From Helopsaltes ochotensis (Eukaryota > Chordata > Aves > Passeriformes > Locustellidae): a DNA stretch of 64,000 bases. Each line of letters begins with the position of its first letter. The first letter of the stretch is position 1. The notes under the pieces were generated by a model. It had not been told where the DNA came from. It saw nothing but the letters and a program-made list of their open reading frames with translations, and made no database searches. Where the stretch lies: contig VXBM01000241.1 in the NCBI GenBank assembly GCA_013400155.1, positions 64,723 through 128,722 on the forward strand. The letters are read 5' to 3'. Made by a program: the position numbers and the translations under genes. This document shows positions 34,501 to 45,806 of the stretch, piece after piece.

Positions 34501-37500
34501 AGAGGTCAGCAGACACCCACCTAGCAAGCTGCTACCCTCCTCACTCTGTCCTCCTGGGTGAAGATCTAGGCCAAGAATAGAGTGGATTTCATCTATTTTC
34601 CTGCAGATATTTGAAGTCCTAAGCACACAGAGAGCTCTTCTCCTCTGACATTAAAGAGGTATGTCAATCTTTATCACTTTACTGGATAAAATTACAGAGA
34701 GTAAAAAGGCAAGAGAGTCAGAAAATCAGATTATGAGAAAGTGTGCTGAAGGCAAAGCAGAGCCCCTTTAAGAGAAGCAAATATAGTCCATTCACTTTCC
34801 TTAGCCCTATGAGCCTTTCTTCTCACTTTTGCCAAATATATATTTCGTATTGGCTGCTTAACAGCCCTCACACCATTGCTTCACCTGACTCATCCCTCCC
34901 CACACCCCTCTCTTGCCCATCCTGTCACCTCTGAATAAGGCTGCATATTTAAATGTTGGCTTTGCATGTGCTTTTGTTTGTGTTTTTGGAAGGGGTGATG
35001 AGCTGCAGTGAAAAGATCAATTATTCCTTTATTGGAGGTACTTATCCAAGAGTTCATTTAACCTGTTTTGAATGTGTTGCTGACTCAGAGGAATTAAGCT
35101 GGAAGATAGCCAAGGACTGAGCAGAAAGTTAAGACACAATGAAGTTAATAGGCTCTCATTGGCTGCTATTGTTAGAACTAGCCTTAAAAACAAAAACAAA
35201 CGCACATGCAAGTCTGGTTTCCTGTGTGGTAAGCTGAGTGCTTTACAGGGACTTCCATTATGTCATGATTCATTATTTCCTTCTCTCAGCCCAAATGGAG
35301 CCTGAAAGTAGAATTAATAGCTAAAGGATATTCATTAAATAGCTCTTCTGAAAAGTAGCTGATGAGGATAGTGTCTTTAATGGAAGGGTTCTCATTTTAA
35401 CACCCTTTCTTTATTTATAGAGTACTGTACCTGCACACAGCACTTTAAAACATCTCCCTTTTGAAAATGTCTGATGCAGACAGAGATAATATAGTTCCGT
35501 GGTAATTAAATAGGCCCCTCTAGGAGCGATAGTGGCAATAGAATAAAAATTGGGAAGCTTATGTTTCTCCAGACTTGTAGAGCAGTTCCATAAAACTCTA
35601 CAGAGAGGATTCCTGCTATGATACATGAAGCTCAAAAAATTTTTAGAGAGTTTTACATTCTGTATTAAATTCTTTTTCCTGTAAGGAATCAGACATGATC
35701 TCTTCATCCGGGAGGGTTACAGTCTACTTGTAATAATATTTAGGCTTTATTTTGTAGGCCAAAAGGACAGTGCTCCCTACAAGTACTCCAGACCATATGG
35801 ATGACTGTCTGGGAACGATTCATACTCACCTCTGCTTCCACTTAAGGTTGAGACCCTAGGGTAGGTTCCTCATCTGATCAACAAAATTTTCAGTTACTTC
35901 CCATTTGGAAATTCATCAGTCAGAGTTGGAAGGCAGAGGGAAGCTGAAAGCAACAGAAAGTGCCACCATCACGGCTGAGGTGTACCTTGTTTGTCCTCTG
36001 CAGCCAGTTGACAATTACCCAATTTTATCAGATGGCCTGTATGCTGCACGAGCCCAAGCACTGTGCCCCCAATTAGCCTCTTGCCAATTATAAAGTAGTA
36101 AGGGGTACTAAATTCATTTGTTTCAAAAGCTCATCTGTGAAAAGTGCCTTTCTGCATGTCACTTCTAAGAATCTATATTTTCAGTTTCTGCGTTGCAGTT
36201 TGTCTAAAATGTTTGCAACCTTTTTTCTCTCTCTCTTTAAAAAGAGTGGGTGGCAACCTAATCACAATGCATTTTCTCTCATTGTTATCTGGCTCAGTAA
36301 AGCCCGTGTTACGAAGCACTGCTGGCTTAGCATGGTAAATAAAGCAAGGTTTGGTTGCTTTTGTGCCACCAGTCATCAACCCACCTTTCAGTCCCGCTCA
36401 AGCAGTTGTGAGTGAACTAAGGATACAGAAGATTATCTTGCAAGACATTTGGCCAGCATTGCTTTCTTTTGGAAAATTAGTTTTGCTTGTTGGATGTGCC
36501 AGTTCCCTACTCTAGGACCTATCTCTACAAGGAAATCTTTTAATTACCTCTTCCCCCCAAATGACAGCTTTCACCACTGGAGTTGAGTTCTTGGACATTA
36601 GCAATTGAATAGGAAGCCTTCATACTGTATATCATTTTAATCTTTCATGTTTAAGTAAGCCAGATGGCTTATTATTACAAGCTCTGTTTCAAAAAGGCAC
36701 AAACTTTCTATCAGAGGATTTGTAAGATGATAGTAAAAAAGGGAGATTTTGCATCACACAAAATAGCCTGAATTTTAATTGCACATCATAGTTTGGCAGC
36801 AATTTTCCCGTAATTACCATTCCTGCTAAATGAATAGGTGGATTAAATGGATAACTAAAATGGCATTGAAACTTTCTAGAATGGAGACTTATCCTCTAAT
36901 GTATGGAATAGCTAAGTAAAGTTGTCAGTTGCTCGGGTGTAATTCATGCAGTTTTAACGTTTCTCCTCTGCAGAGGATCTGCTTTACTAGCAGTAAAACC
37001 TCACCTATTTTTGGTTAGGTTTTTTTGCTATTGCTGTTTTATCCCAGCCTTTCAGATATGTCAGATGTCATTTAGCATCTTATGCAGAGTAGCATTTGAT
37101 CGATGAAGTTGAAAAATAAAAGCATTTGGGCCTTGGCTGCATTCCTTCCAAGTGCTTAAGAGTATCGTTCCTGTTCTTCCTACTGTGATTTTAATTGCAC
37201 AGTCATTTATCCTTATAGTGTAACTTCGGTACCCAGACATGTATGTCATCACAAAAAAAAAGACAAAATAGATAGCTCAGATGTGTCGTGCCTCTCCTGA
37301 GCATGAGCAATGGCAACCTGGAAATCCTTGCGCTTTAAAGACATTCAGAAACACGCTAATGTTTCCACATCAAGTGGGGAACGATGAAATCATTACTGAG
37401 CGTACTGGGATGTCAGAACATATTCTTACTCAAATGTGTAAGGACTTTGTAAAGCATATTGAAAAGACCAAATATAACTTAAAATGTGGATTTGTGGAAC

Positions 37501-39005
37501 TGCGTTATATATAATAGTCTTAACCAAATATCATGTAATGAATAAAAAATGCTGGTATTATTCAGCTCTTTTAACCTCTCTATAACAATATCTAGGATCC
37601 ATCCTGCATCCTTTGAATTCAAGGAAAAAAATCAAAACTCTTTATTCTCTCTAACACAAGACGAGTCTTATGCAGTTCAAGCAGTTGCGTAGGTGCCCTA
37701 AGGTCTCTTTTAATATTATTTACATTTTCTGCATGGCTTCTTGCCACTGCCAAAGTGGGGTAAAGGGCAGTACATGTCAAAGGGAATCAGGCCATTTGAC
37801 AGAATGACAGTATTGACTGTCACTGAACTTGTGATACACTGTGTGCAGAGGCAGGTATGACAGCAGTACTGAGCTGTCGGTCTGAGACATTAAGTTCTTT
37901 CACTGAGAAGATGTGACAGTGCTGATACGTTTGTGCACATGAAGTTCATATCTTAATCATGATGGTGGCACTCAGTGGCATTTATCCCACTTAATATTAC
38001 CTGTCTATAGGCCAGGCTAAAGCAGCTGTGTGAACATCCTTTGGAGTAAACAGAGGATCAATATCTCAAGCCTTGATAGAGGACATCATTTTTAGGATAT
38101 GATGAATCATCCTGGGGTGGACACTGGGTATAGATGCTGTCTAGAGTCTGCCCCAGACTAGTTTCCCATGCCATAAGTAGCCAAAACAGGTCAGATATAC
38201 ATCACAGGTGTATTATTTTAGATCTCCAGATGGGTTGAAGTCTTTTAGTCCTTCTACAACTGCAATCAGCTCACAAAGGAATACGTACCCTTCTCTCGGC
38301 TGAAAATTAGTGATCAGTAAAAGGAAAGTCAACCCCTATTTTTTTGGTAAATTTCTATACATATTACTTGTGCTGAGCATCTGCCATTCAGCAACTCTGC
38401 TTTACTTCAGGGAAGCAGGGATAATGAGTTAGTAGAAAATGACAGACACGGTTAAAATGCTTTTCTGAAAGAGAAGAGACTTTAGCAGATCTTCTGAGGG
38501 ACTCAGTGTGGCTTCTCTATCACATCCCGATAATTTTGGAGTGTCTGGACTAATTTAAAGCCTGTTTGAAAGAGCAGGAAATAGTAGCCTCGAAGATATT
38601 GTGTTGCTGTCACTGCCACAGAAGTCGGTGGTCAGGCAGAAGACAGAAAACTAAACCACCATTCCCACAGAGAGCAAGGCTGGAGGAGGAGTCCACTGAC
38701 AGCCCAGGATGCATGGCAGCTGAAAATGGGGACACCTCCAGAATACACAGCACAGAGCAGGGACCTGCCTTACCCAGCCAGGATTTGTTTGGCTTGCAAG
38801 GATCTGAGGAAGCTCCATGCCAGGCTAGGAGTCAGTCTGTGCCTCACAGCAAACCCTCACCCTCTCCCACCATCAGCTTTTCTTACCAGTACCTCTCGGT
38901 CACTCTAGGAAGTCCCAAACTGAGCTCCAAAGAAATTGGCCCAGGATGGACATAACTGTAGCCAAAGCATTGTAGAAAAAAAGCAAAATAAACTAATTGT
39001 CCTCC
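31536..39005. other. Long repeat-poor, probably regulatory or intronic DNA
   Basis: About 7.5 kb with no CR1 or LTR sequence that I can recognise and no identifiable gene. There is a poly-A run at about 33,042-33,055. Several AT-rich stretches keep CpGs and homeodomain-like TAATTA/TTAATTG words, for example 36,770-36,830 and 37,270-37,420. That is the look of vertebrate conserved non-coding elements, but conservation cannot be judged from one sequence. A splice-bounded 52-nt segment at 34,607-34,658 has stops in all three frames. Confidence 0.4.
32051..32083. repeat. Three copies of palindromic ATTGCAAT
   Basis: The self-complementary octamer attgcaat occurs at 32,053-32,060, 32,063-32,070 and 32,076-32,083. 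The first two are a 10-bp tandem repeat, the third follows after a short spacer. ATTGCAAT resembles binding words of C/EBP-class factors. Partly inverted flanks (gctatcaatagc and aatagctgatag) add weak hairpin potential. Confidence 0.55.
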
Positions 39006-39060
39006 TTTATTTTATTTCATTTTATTTTATTTTATTTTATTTTATTTTATTTTATTTTAT
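39006..39060 (+). repeat. (TTTTA)n pentanucleotide microsatellite
   Basis: About 55 bp of near-perfect ttttatttta units with one C interruption near the left end. Clearly a simple tandem repeat and likely polymorphic. Confidence 0.97.
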
Positions 39061-42000
39061 GCAAAGCAGTCTATAAAGTCATTTTTTAAAAAGGACTGAC
39101 AATACCTCTTTTTTTCCTAATTACAAAGTTATTAATGTGGCATGTCATACCCAATGTTAACAAATTGCCTGAGACACTGGTTTGAGAAGGTTGTTGTTGT
39201 AGTCTCACAGTTTGGGTTGTAGTTTTGTAAGGATTCATTCTGCTTAACAAAAATAATTGATCACAGAAGTGGCTTAAACAGTCAAAATTTTAATGTTAAT
39301 GTCGGCAAGCCATGCAAAAGTAAAACTTTTAAGAAAGGAAAACTTTTAGGAAAGTGTTTAAAATTAGGTAGTTAATATTCTCAACTGTCCAAGTGTTATT
39401 TTCTTAAGACATTTAAGTGATGCTGAAGTGATACATACTAAAAAAGAGTTTATGTCAGTCAGAGTAGGTGCTTTCCAAGTGAGATACAGCACGGTAAAGT
39501 GAAGCCCATTACTGTACCTCTGGGAACAATGACACTCACAGATTTCAGCTCCAGCTTTCTGCTCTTTCCAGACAGGAGCACTGGCTTTAACACGATCGTG
39601 TCATTGTAGAGCTCTCTGAAGCTAACAAATCTGAAAGCAGATGCTTTCTGATGTTATCCAGTATTGTTATTGCACAGAGTGCTGGCAAAGATTAGACACC
39701 ACAGTTGTGTTTTCCTGGTGTTCCATCCACTCCCTGTGTGATGGGAATGCTGTCTGCATGTGGAGTCACTGCTCTTGTAAATGTGCTTGGGCTACTTTGT
39801 TTGGCTTTTAAAAAACATTTTAAATGGCATCTGAAATACTCACTAGACTTGACTCAGTGTATGAGTCGATCTGGGACTTACCCTGCAAACCTCAACGAGG
39901 AAAACAAAACCAACAGGAAAACCTCAAACATAATTCCTTTTTGAAACCCTGTACAAAGTAGATGAGACCTTTTGAAAACAGGCTGATCTTCTGGATGCAC
40001 TGACACACTGGATCAGCTTGCCAGGCTAGGGCTTAAGTCTGTGTACAAATTATGTGCCATTTGGAAATTGATACAGTTAATGAATGCAATTCCTCTACTG
40101 CATGTGCAGTTGTGCCAGGAGTAACCCTGTTATGTGGTCAGACTGGTAGGAAGAGCTGTAATAACAAGATGTGACAATTCAGAACACTCTTCAAAGAAGC
40201 CAAGCAATTAGAATTTGAACTTTTTGGGGGCTAGAAATACATATCATTTCAAAATCTGAGAGCCCACAACTTCTTGAAAATGTCTATTAAAATAGTTTTG
40301 TTAAAACCAACTAAATATCCTCCTGTTGTATTTGCAGTCCAAAAATCCATTTGTCCAAGTTTTTTAAACTGCCAGGCATCACAAGGTTTGCTGAGTACCA
40401 TCCATACAAAATCTATAGCAAGCACAACCCTCTGCAATTGCATGGTCAGTGCATGGTAACCAGAGTGAAATTAACTGGTGGTGAGCAAAAACAAAATGAG
40501 GTTCCACCAATCTGTAATACTTTCATTGTCCAATTAGAAAGTAATGAAATTGCAACTGTACGGTGAGAAAGAATTAACTCTGATTTTAAAAACTAATTAA
40601 CTTCTGATATTTTATGTTATTGACAGTGATTTAGATGAAAGAACTTGAGGGGTGTTCTTTCTTTCAAGCATATTTTTTTAAATAAAATTATTTCTTTTCT
40701 ATTTTCCCCCTTAAAAAAAAAAATCCAACCCTTCCTATGTATATGAATAGAGTACGAACTGACACATAAGCTGTAACTCTCTCTGAAATAGAATTATTGT
40801 TGAATGTGACTGTGAATAAGATAATGGGCAAAGCAAGGTTTTACAAATTACGTGCCTGTACCTGCAAGGAGTATTTGCCCAACCCAATTCAAAGCTAGAC
40901 ATTTGTGCCAAGTGATCTGCTTTTGTTTGCATTTTTGTCTCAATCCCAGATTAAAAAAAATTCTGCTCAGGACGAACTGTGAATTAAGATGGCAAGAAAG
41001 GCTCTGATAGAGTTGGCAACATTCTTCCAGGAACTCAGAATTAGCAGTGAAAGTCCAAGTGCCCAATGCCTGCTCCTCTGGTCTGCCTGTCCGCCAGCAG
41101 AGTTTTTCAGGGATTGCTTTTTTCTACAGCTGGTGGACACGGATAGGGGAATGACATACTGCCAAAGCGAAAGGGGAGTGCTCAGGCACTCGCAGTGTGG
41201 CGGTGTCCTCATGGCCATTGTAAGCACAGCACAAAGAGGCAAACAAAACCCTCTGTGTCCTGGTTAGAAAAGGCAGCCCAAGTAAGTCACAGACCTTGCT
41301 AGCCACCAGCACAGAGACGAGCAGATCAAATGCTTTGGGGTTGGAGGTGCGCATTTCATGTGCCAAAAGGCAGGCAAATGAGGCTTCCCAAAACAGCCCA
41401 GAATTTGATAGAACATTAGGGGTTTTTTCTGTAGAAATCAGTGCTGCCTGGCCTATTAAGGGACAAGTTAAATAAATCTTTCTAGGGCACACTGTGGAAG
41501 TTACTTTTTCAGCAACCAACCTTTGTGGAAATCCCACACCAAGCCCCATCTATCTTGATAATGCAGAGTATCTACAGCTGAAAGCAGTTTAACAACTGCA
41601 AAACAACTGGTTGCTGAAGGGGAAAAAAACTGTAATAAAAATAAAGGAGGCTTTAGGGAACAGCAATCATTTTCAAACATTGTAATAGTTAAACCATTTT
41701 AACCTTACATCCATTACTTGCAAACAAATGTGACATTATGAATCAATTGCAGTTATGTTGTTAATAGACTTTATTAATACCAAGGAACAATAATATACAG
41801 AGTATCCTCAATGGATGTATAACTACCCTCTCAAATGGAGTTTCCTGATATTTTAAATGAATGGTGGGGTTTATTTTGGCAGCAGCATCACATAACTAAT
41901 GCTTCATATTACACACAAAAATGATTTTGGTGCCATTCCTTAAATGAAATGTTTCATTTCAATAAAAGCTTGTAATTGTAACACTTAAATACTATCATTA

Positions 42001-45000
42001 ATAGCAAAAAGAAAGTTCTCCCAGCAACATTAAAGAGTGAACTTCCCTGCTCTTTCCTCTATTACAGCCAATGTCTTTTTATTGTCTGTTTTCATCTCTA
42101 TTTTACTTTATCTGCCAAACTACTTTGCATTTCAAGACATTTCCACTCACCTTGAGTTCTTGGTTCAAAAAGAAACAATAAAGTTTAATCTTTTCACTTG
42201 ACAATGATGTATGGGTCTGCTGAAAAACACTTTTCAGGTATTATCATTAAAAAGTCTCTCTTTTTTTAGTTTCTCTTCAACACTCGATACACAGAGAAAT
42301 ACAAGATGTCACACATGCAAGGGCTTTTATCAAAGCTCCTAATAATACCACTTAATTAGAAACCAAAGCTCACTAATGTTCCTTCTGAGAGTTCCTCAGA
42401 ATAGTCTTTCTCTGGCTTTAGTAATTTCTCTTCAGTTAAACATTGTCTAATGACTTTATTAGTGATTTCAAAGGCTAGCAAAGGCTACCACTCCACTCTT
42501 TTCTTCCCAGATTACATCTTGTTGGTCAGGGAATTTGCTGAGCTCGACCATCACACAACTGGTTTGAATTAGGATTTTTTTTTCCCCTCTCTTGCAGTTA
42601 GCTACTTATTAGCATTTGTCAAAACAAAGGGAAAATGCAGCCTCTGAATGTTTAATATTGTTCAGCATTCTCTGAGAAACACAGTCAGACAGTGAAAATA
42701 CACCAATTGTTCCCGTCTCTGGAACGTACAGTACTGCTGAAACCCCACTGGGGTTACTTAAACTAAATGCATTAACTTAATCAGACTGATCACATAACTG
42801 TGTTAAAGTTATTTAACTTTTTGTGTTTTCATAAAAGCTTTGGAAAGAATTTTTAAAATGTATGATTCGTTATGCAGGAGCCATTCATGAGCCTGCCAGC
42901 CAATGCAAACATACTGCCTCACCAAATAAATGAAAACTGCCTGACTGATAATAAAAAAGGTTTGGGGGGTAATTTTTTTTCCCTAAGAAAACTGGCACTT
43001 AAATATATAATGTTACCAATTTTATTTCCATATATTTACCAAATCTGGGGGCATCTATTTACAAGAAGGAAAATGCCATTTCAGCTGAAGGCTCTCAAAC
43101 TTACATCCAACTATGCAAAACTAAAATACTCAAAGGATGAGACCTTGGTTTCCTAAGTGGAACGATTTCCCTAAGATCAGAAAGATGACTGCACTCATGC
43201 AGTCCTTATGCTAAAAGTAACTGCTTTATTCCAAATAAAAAGGCAAAAATCAGACGCTGAAAAAGAAAGAGGGACTGTGGAAGGAGATACGTTAATTATA
43301 TTAAAAAGAAAATTTTGTTTTCACAGCCCCTCAAATGTGAGCTATGGATCTATCATTCCAGCTGAATGATACATTCCATTCTGCACAGCGCTGCAGCTGA
43401 ACTCCTTCTCTCTCACTCATTTACTATTCAGAAACACTTAAGAAATTATTACCACATGTCCAGGAGTCGCTCATGATGATGACCACTAATGCCATTCCTC
43501 TTGTTACAGTATTAACTCAAAATATACCACTGTTGTCTTTGATTAGCACCAGCAAAGCAAAGAACAAAGACATACCACTGACATAATGACAGTTTTATGG
43601 CTCCCGTCTGAAAAAAACTGTGCTCATTAGCATTCAAAATATAAAACACTCTCTTCAATACTTCAGTGTAAAACGACGTAATCTTCTTTTTGCCGAGAAA
43701 CCTCAAAACCACTGACAAGTTACTTATTTCCTGCAACACACATCTGGGGTACTTTCTAAATATGGAAATTAAAATATCAGGTAATCAGGGTCAAAGAAAT
43801 ATTCCTCCTGCAGGCTCAGGACAAACCCTTTCTTCGGGACCAACTGTCTCCCTAAAACAACTTACAGGAAGATATTCCAGTTGCCTCACCGCAAAGCATC
43901 TACCAAAGTCTCCACCAGAGGAACCAACCCAGGAACTCAAACCCACCAGGCCCACCTGGAAATATATCACCCTTTTGGCTTCTTAATGTGCATTACAAAA
44001 GAGGAGAAGTACAGTTTACTTCTGTAAAGTCTTCCCATCCTTTCCCTCCTCTGGAAGAAGAAGCCTTAGAGATTTCCAACCAGGTCCCTCTGAAGTCCAG
44101 ATCAATAACCTCTTCATAAAATGTTTCCTTTTACCATGACAGAAGCTGTTATTTATTTGCTTTAAAGTGTTTAAGCTAATGAGGTATGAGCACATCTGCA
44201 ATAACTAAAAATAACACGCACCTCATTGATAATAATTAGCTGACTGGACTTCCATCCAGAGATACTTAGCTCCTTTCTTTATTCCTTTGCTCTGTGAAGA
44301 GATGGACCAGAAGGGTGGGAAGATCATATTTCAGAGTCAAGGGCCTGTAGCCAAGAATACTCAGTTTCTGGTCCCCAGATGTTGCTGCACAGGGAGCCCC
44401 ATCCCCTCACTGCCACACGCAGATATCTCCCACAGTTGTCCTAGGGAGTTATGTGCGTGCAACAGCAAAGCTCAGCAGGGCCTGGAGTCTGGTGGTGAGA
44501 ATGTCAGCATAAGTGTAGCACCATCGTGGTGCCACAGGACCTGCAGAGGGCTGCAGGGACCAAAACAAACATAGTGGCCTGCATAAAATAAAGAGAAGGC
44601 AGCCACCAAAAAAGAGATTTTACATGTTCCTCACAGATAATGCCAACCAGAAGTAAGCCTGATTTTGCACTTGTCTGGGTTTGCAAATTGAAGATGTACC
44701 ATGTGCAAAACCTCTGTGAGTGAAACGGCCTGATGCTTGAATAAAGTAGTGTTTCACTTGACCTCTCCTGCCAGTCCTAACAGAGAGGCAATCAGTCATT
44801 TCTAGATAAAATCACTACTGTCAGTGAAGAAAGACAAAATTTCTCCAACCACTTGTGTGTTCTGCCTTCAAGTGAAAGAAGTCAGCAGACAGTGTGCTAA
44901 CTGCTATGCTCAATAAACCATGCAAAACCAAAACACTTTTATGAATTAATTTGCAGGTGTGAGAAACTGGGAGAAGACTGGTGAGTTGGTGTGGCAGTGA

Positions 45001-45780
45001 TGGAGGCAGTAGGAAAAATGCTTCCTGCATGAGTACTGCAGCTTGGGAGTCCTGTTCTCTGAGCTTTTGGGGGGGAAAATGAGATTATGGAGCTCCTGAT
45101 CCTTTTTTGGGCAGGAAGGGCTGTTTCTGCAAAAAGCTGTTGGGAATGCCATGTAAATGCAGACTCCAGAGCAAAGATTTTAACAACTCCTTTTGTCTCA
45201 TCAGGTAGGTAGTGAGCAGGGCAGCTGCTGGAGAGAGATCGGAGAATGAGAGGGAAACACTTCTGAGAGAGGATTCAGAAGGGCTTTTCTTACCAGTAAG
45301 ATGACAAACAGAAAGCAAGCCAGACTGTGGGAAGCAAAGCAGAGTACAACAACTTGCTCCAGATCTGCTTTAGGTGTTGTCATGAGACCAAAAAGAGCAT
45401 GACCGCCCCAAAACACCTTCAGAAGAGCATCAGCCACCTTTTGGACCTGGGCACAGCCAGGCACAGCCCAGGGGGCAAACATTAGGCATCCATCAGGCAA
45501 GAAAGCAGAAAAGTTCTGGCGTTTTCCAGTGCACCTGGGCAAGCAGGCAGTGCTCTGACAGCTCAATTAGCAAAAAAAAGTACCTCTGCTCCTCAGCAGA
45601 CCTATTCAGCCTGAATAAACCCGGGTGTTGTTCTGACAAGGAGGCTGCTCAGAGCCTGCTGCTCTGCTTCTTTCTGTGGCAGGAGAGAGCTCATTTGAGG
45701 ATATATCCACAAGAATTTTTAAAATAACATTCTGCTTATGAATAAAGCCAGTGAGGAGTCCACAGTCAGAGGAATCAATA
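39061..45780. other. Repeat-poor, probably regulatory or intronic DNA
   Basis: No interspersed repeat is recognised over 6.7 kb. A candidate exon at 41,130-41,219 is listed separately. The rest is AT-rich with scattered TAAT-core words. A GC-richer part at 44,280-44,780 contains aataaag words and short hairpins but no definable element boundaries. Confidence 0.4.
41130..41219 (+). CDS. Candidate coding exon (unknown gene)
   Basis: The acceptor gattgcttttttctacag precedes it and the donor att|gtaagc follows. The enclosed 90 nt is exactly 30 open codons, entering and leaving in phase 0. The peptide begins LVDTDRGMTYCQ and ends GGVLMAI, and matches no family I recognise. Five CpGs in 90 nt are unusual for the surrounding CpG-poor DNA. 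Open frames also cross the segment on the minus strand, so this may be a GC-richer chance frame rather than an exon. Confidence 0.2.
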
Positions 45781-45806
45781 ACCTAATTAGTAATTAGTGC
45801 TAATTA
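45781..45806. promoter_or_regulatory. Cluster of three TAATTAG homeodomain motifs
   Basis: Three copies of taattag lie within 26 bp (45,784-45,790, 45,791-45,797 and 45,801-45,807), followed by another TTATTAG-type word at about 45,812-45,818. TAATTA is the core of Antp/Lhx/Dlx-type homeodomain sites. The surroundings are repeat-free. Such dense arrays are typical of developmental enhancers, but function is inferred only. Confidence 0.35.

Noticed and set aside
44280..44800. Possible LTR suggested by aataaag words and GC-richer sequence
   Set aside because: No TG...CA boundaries with a matching flanking duplication could be found.
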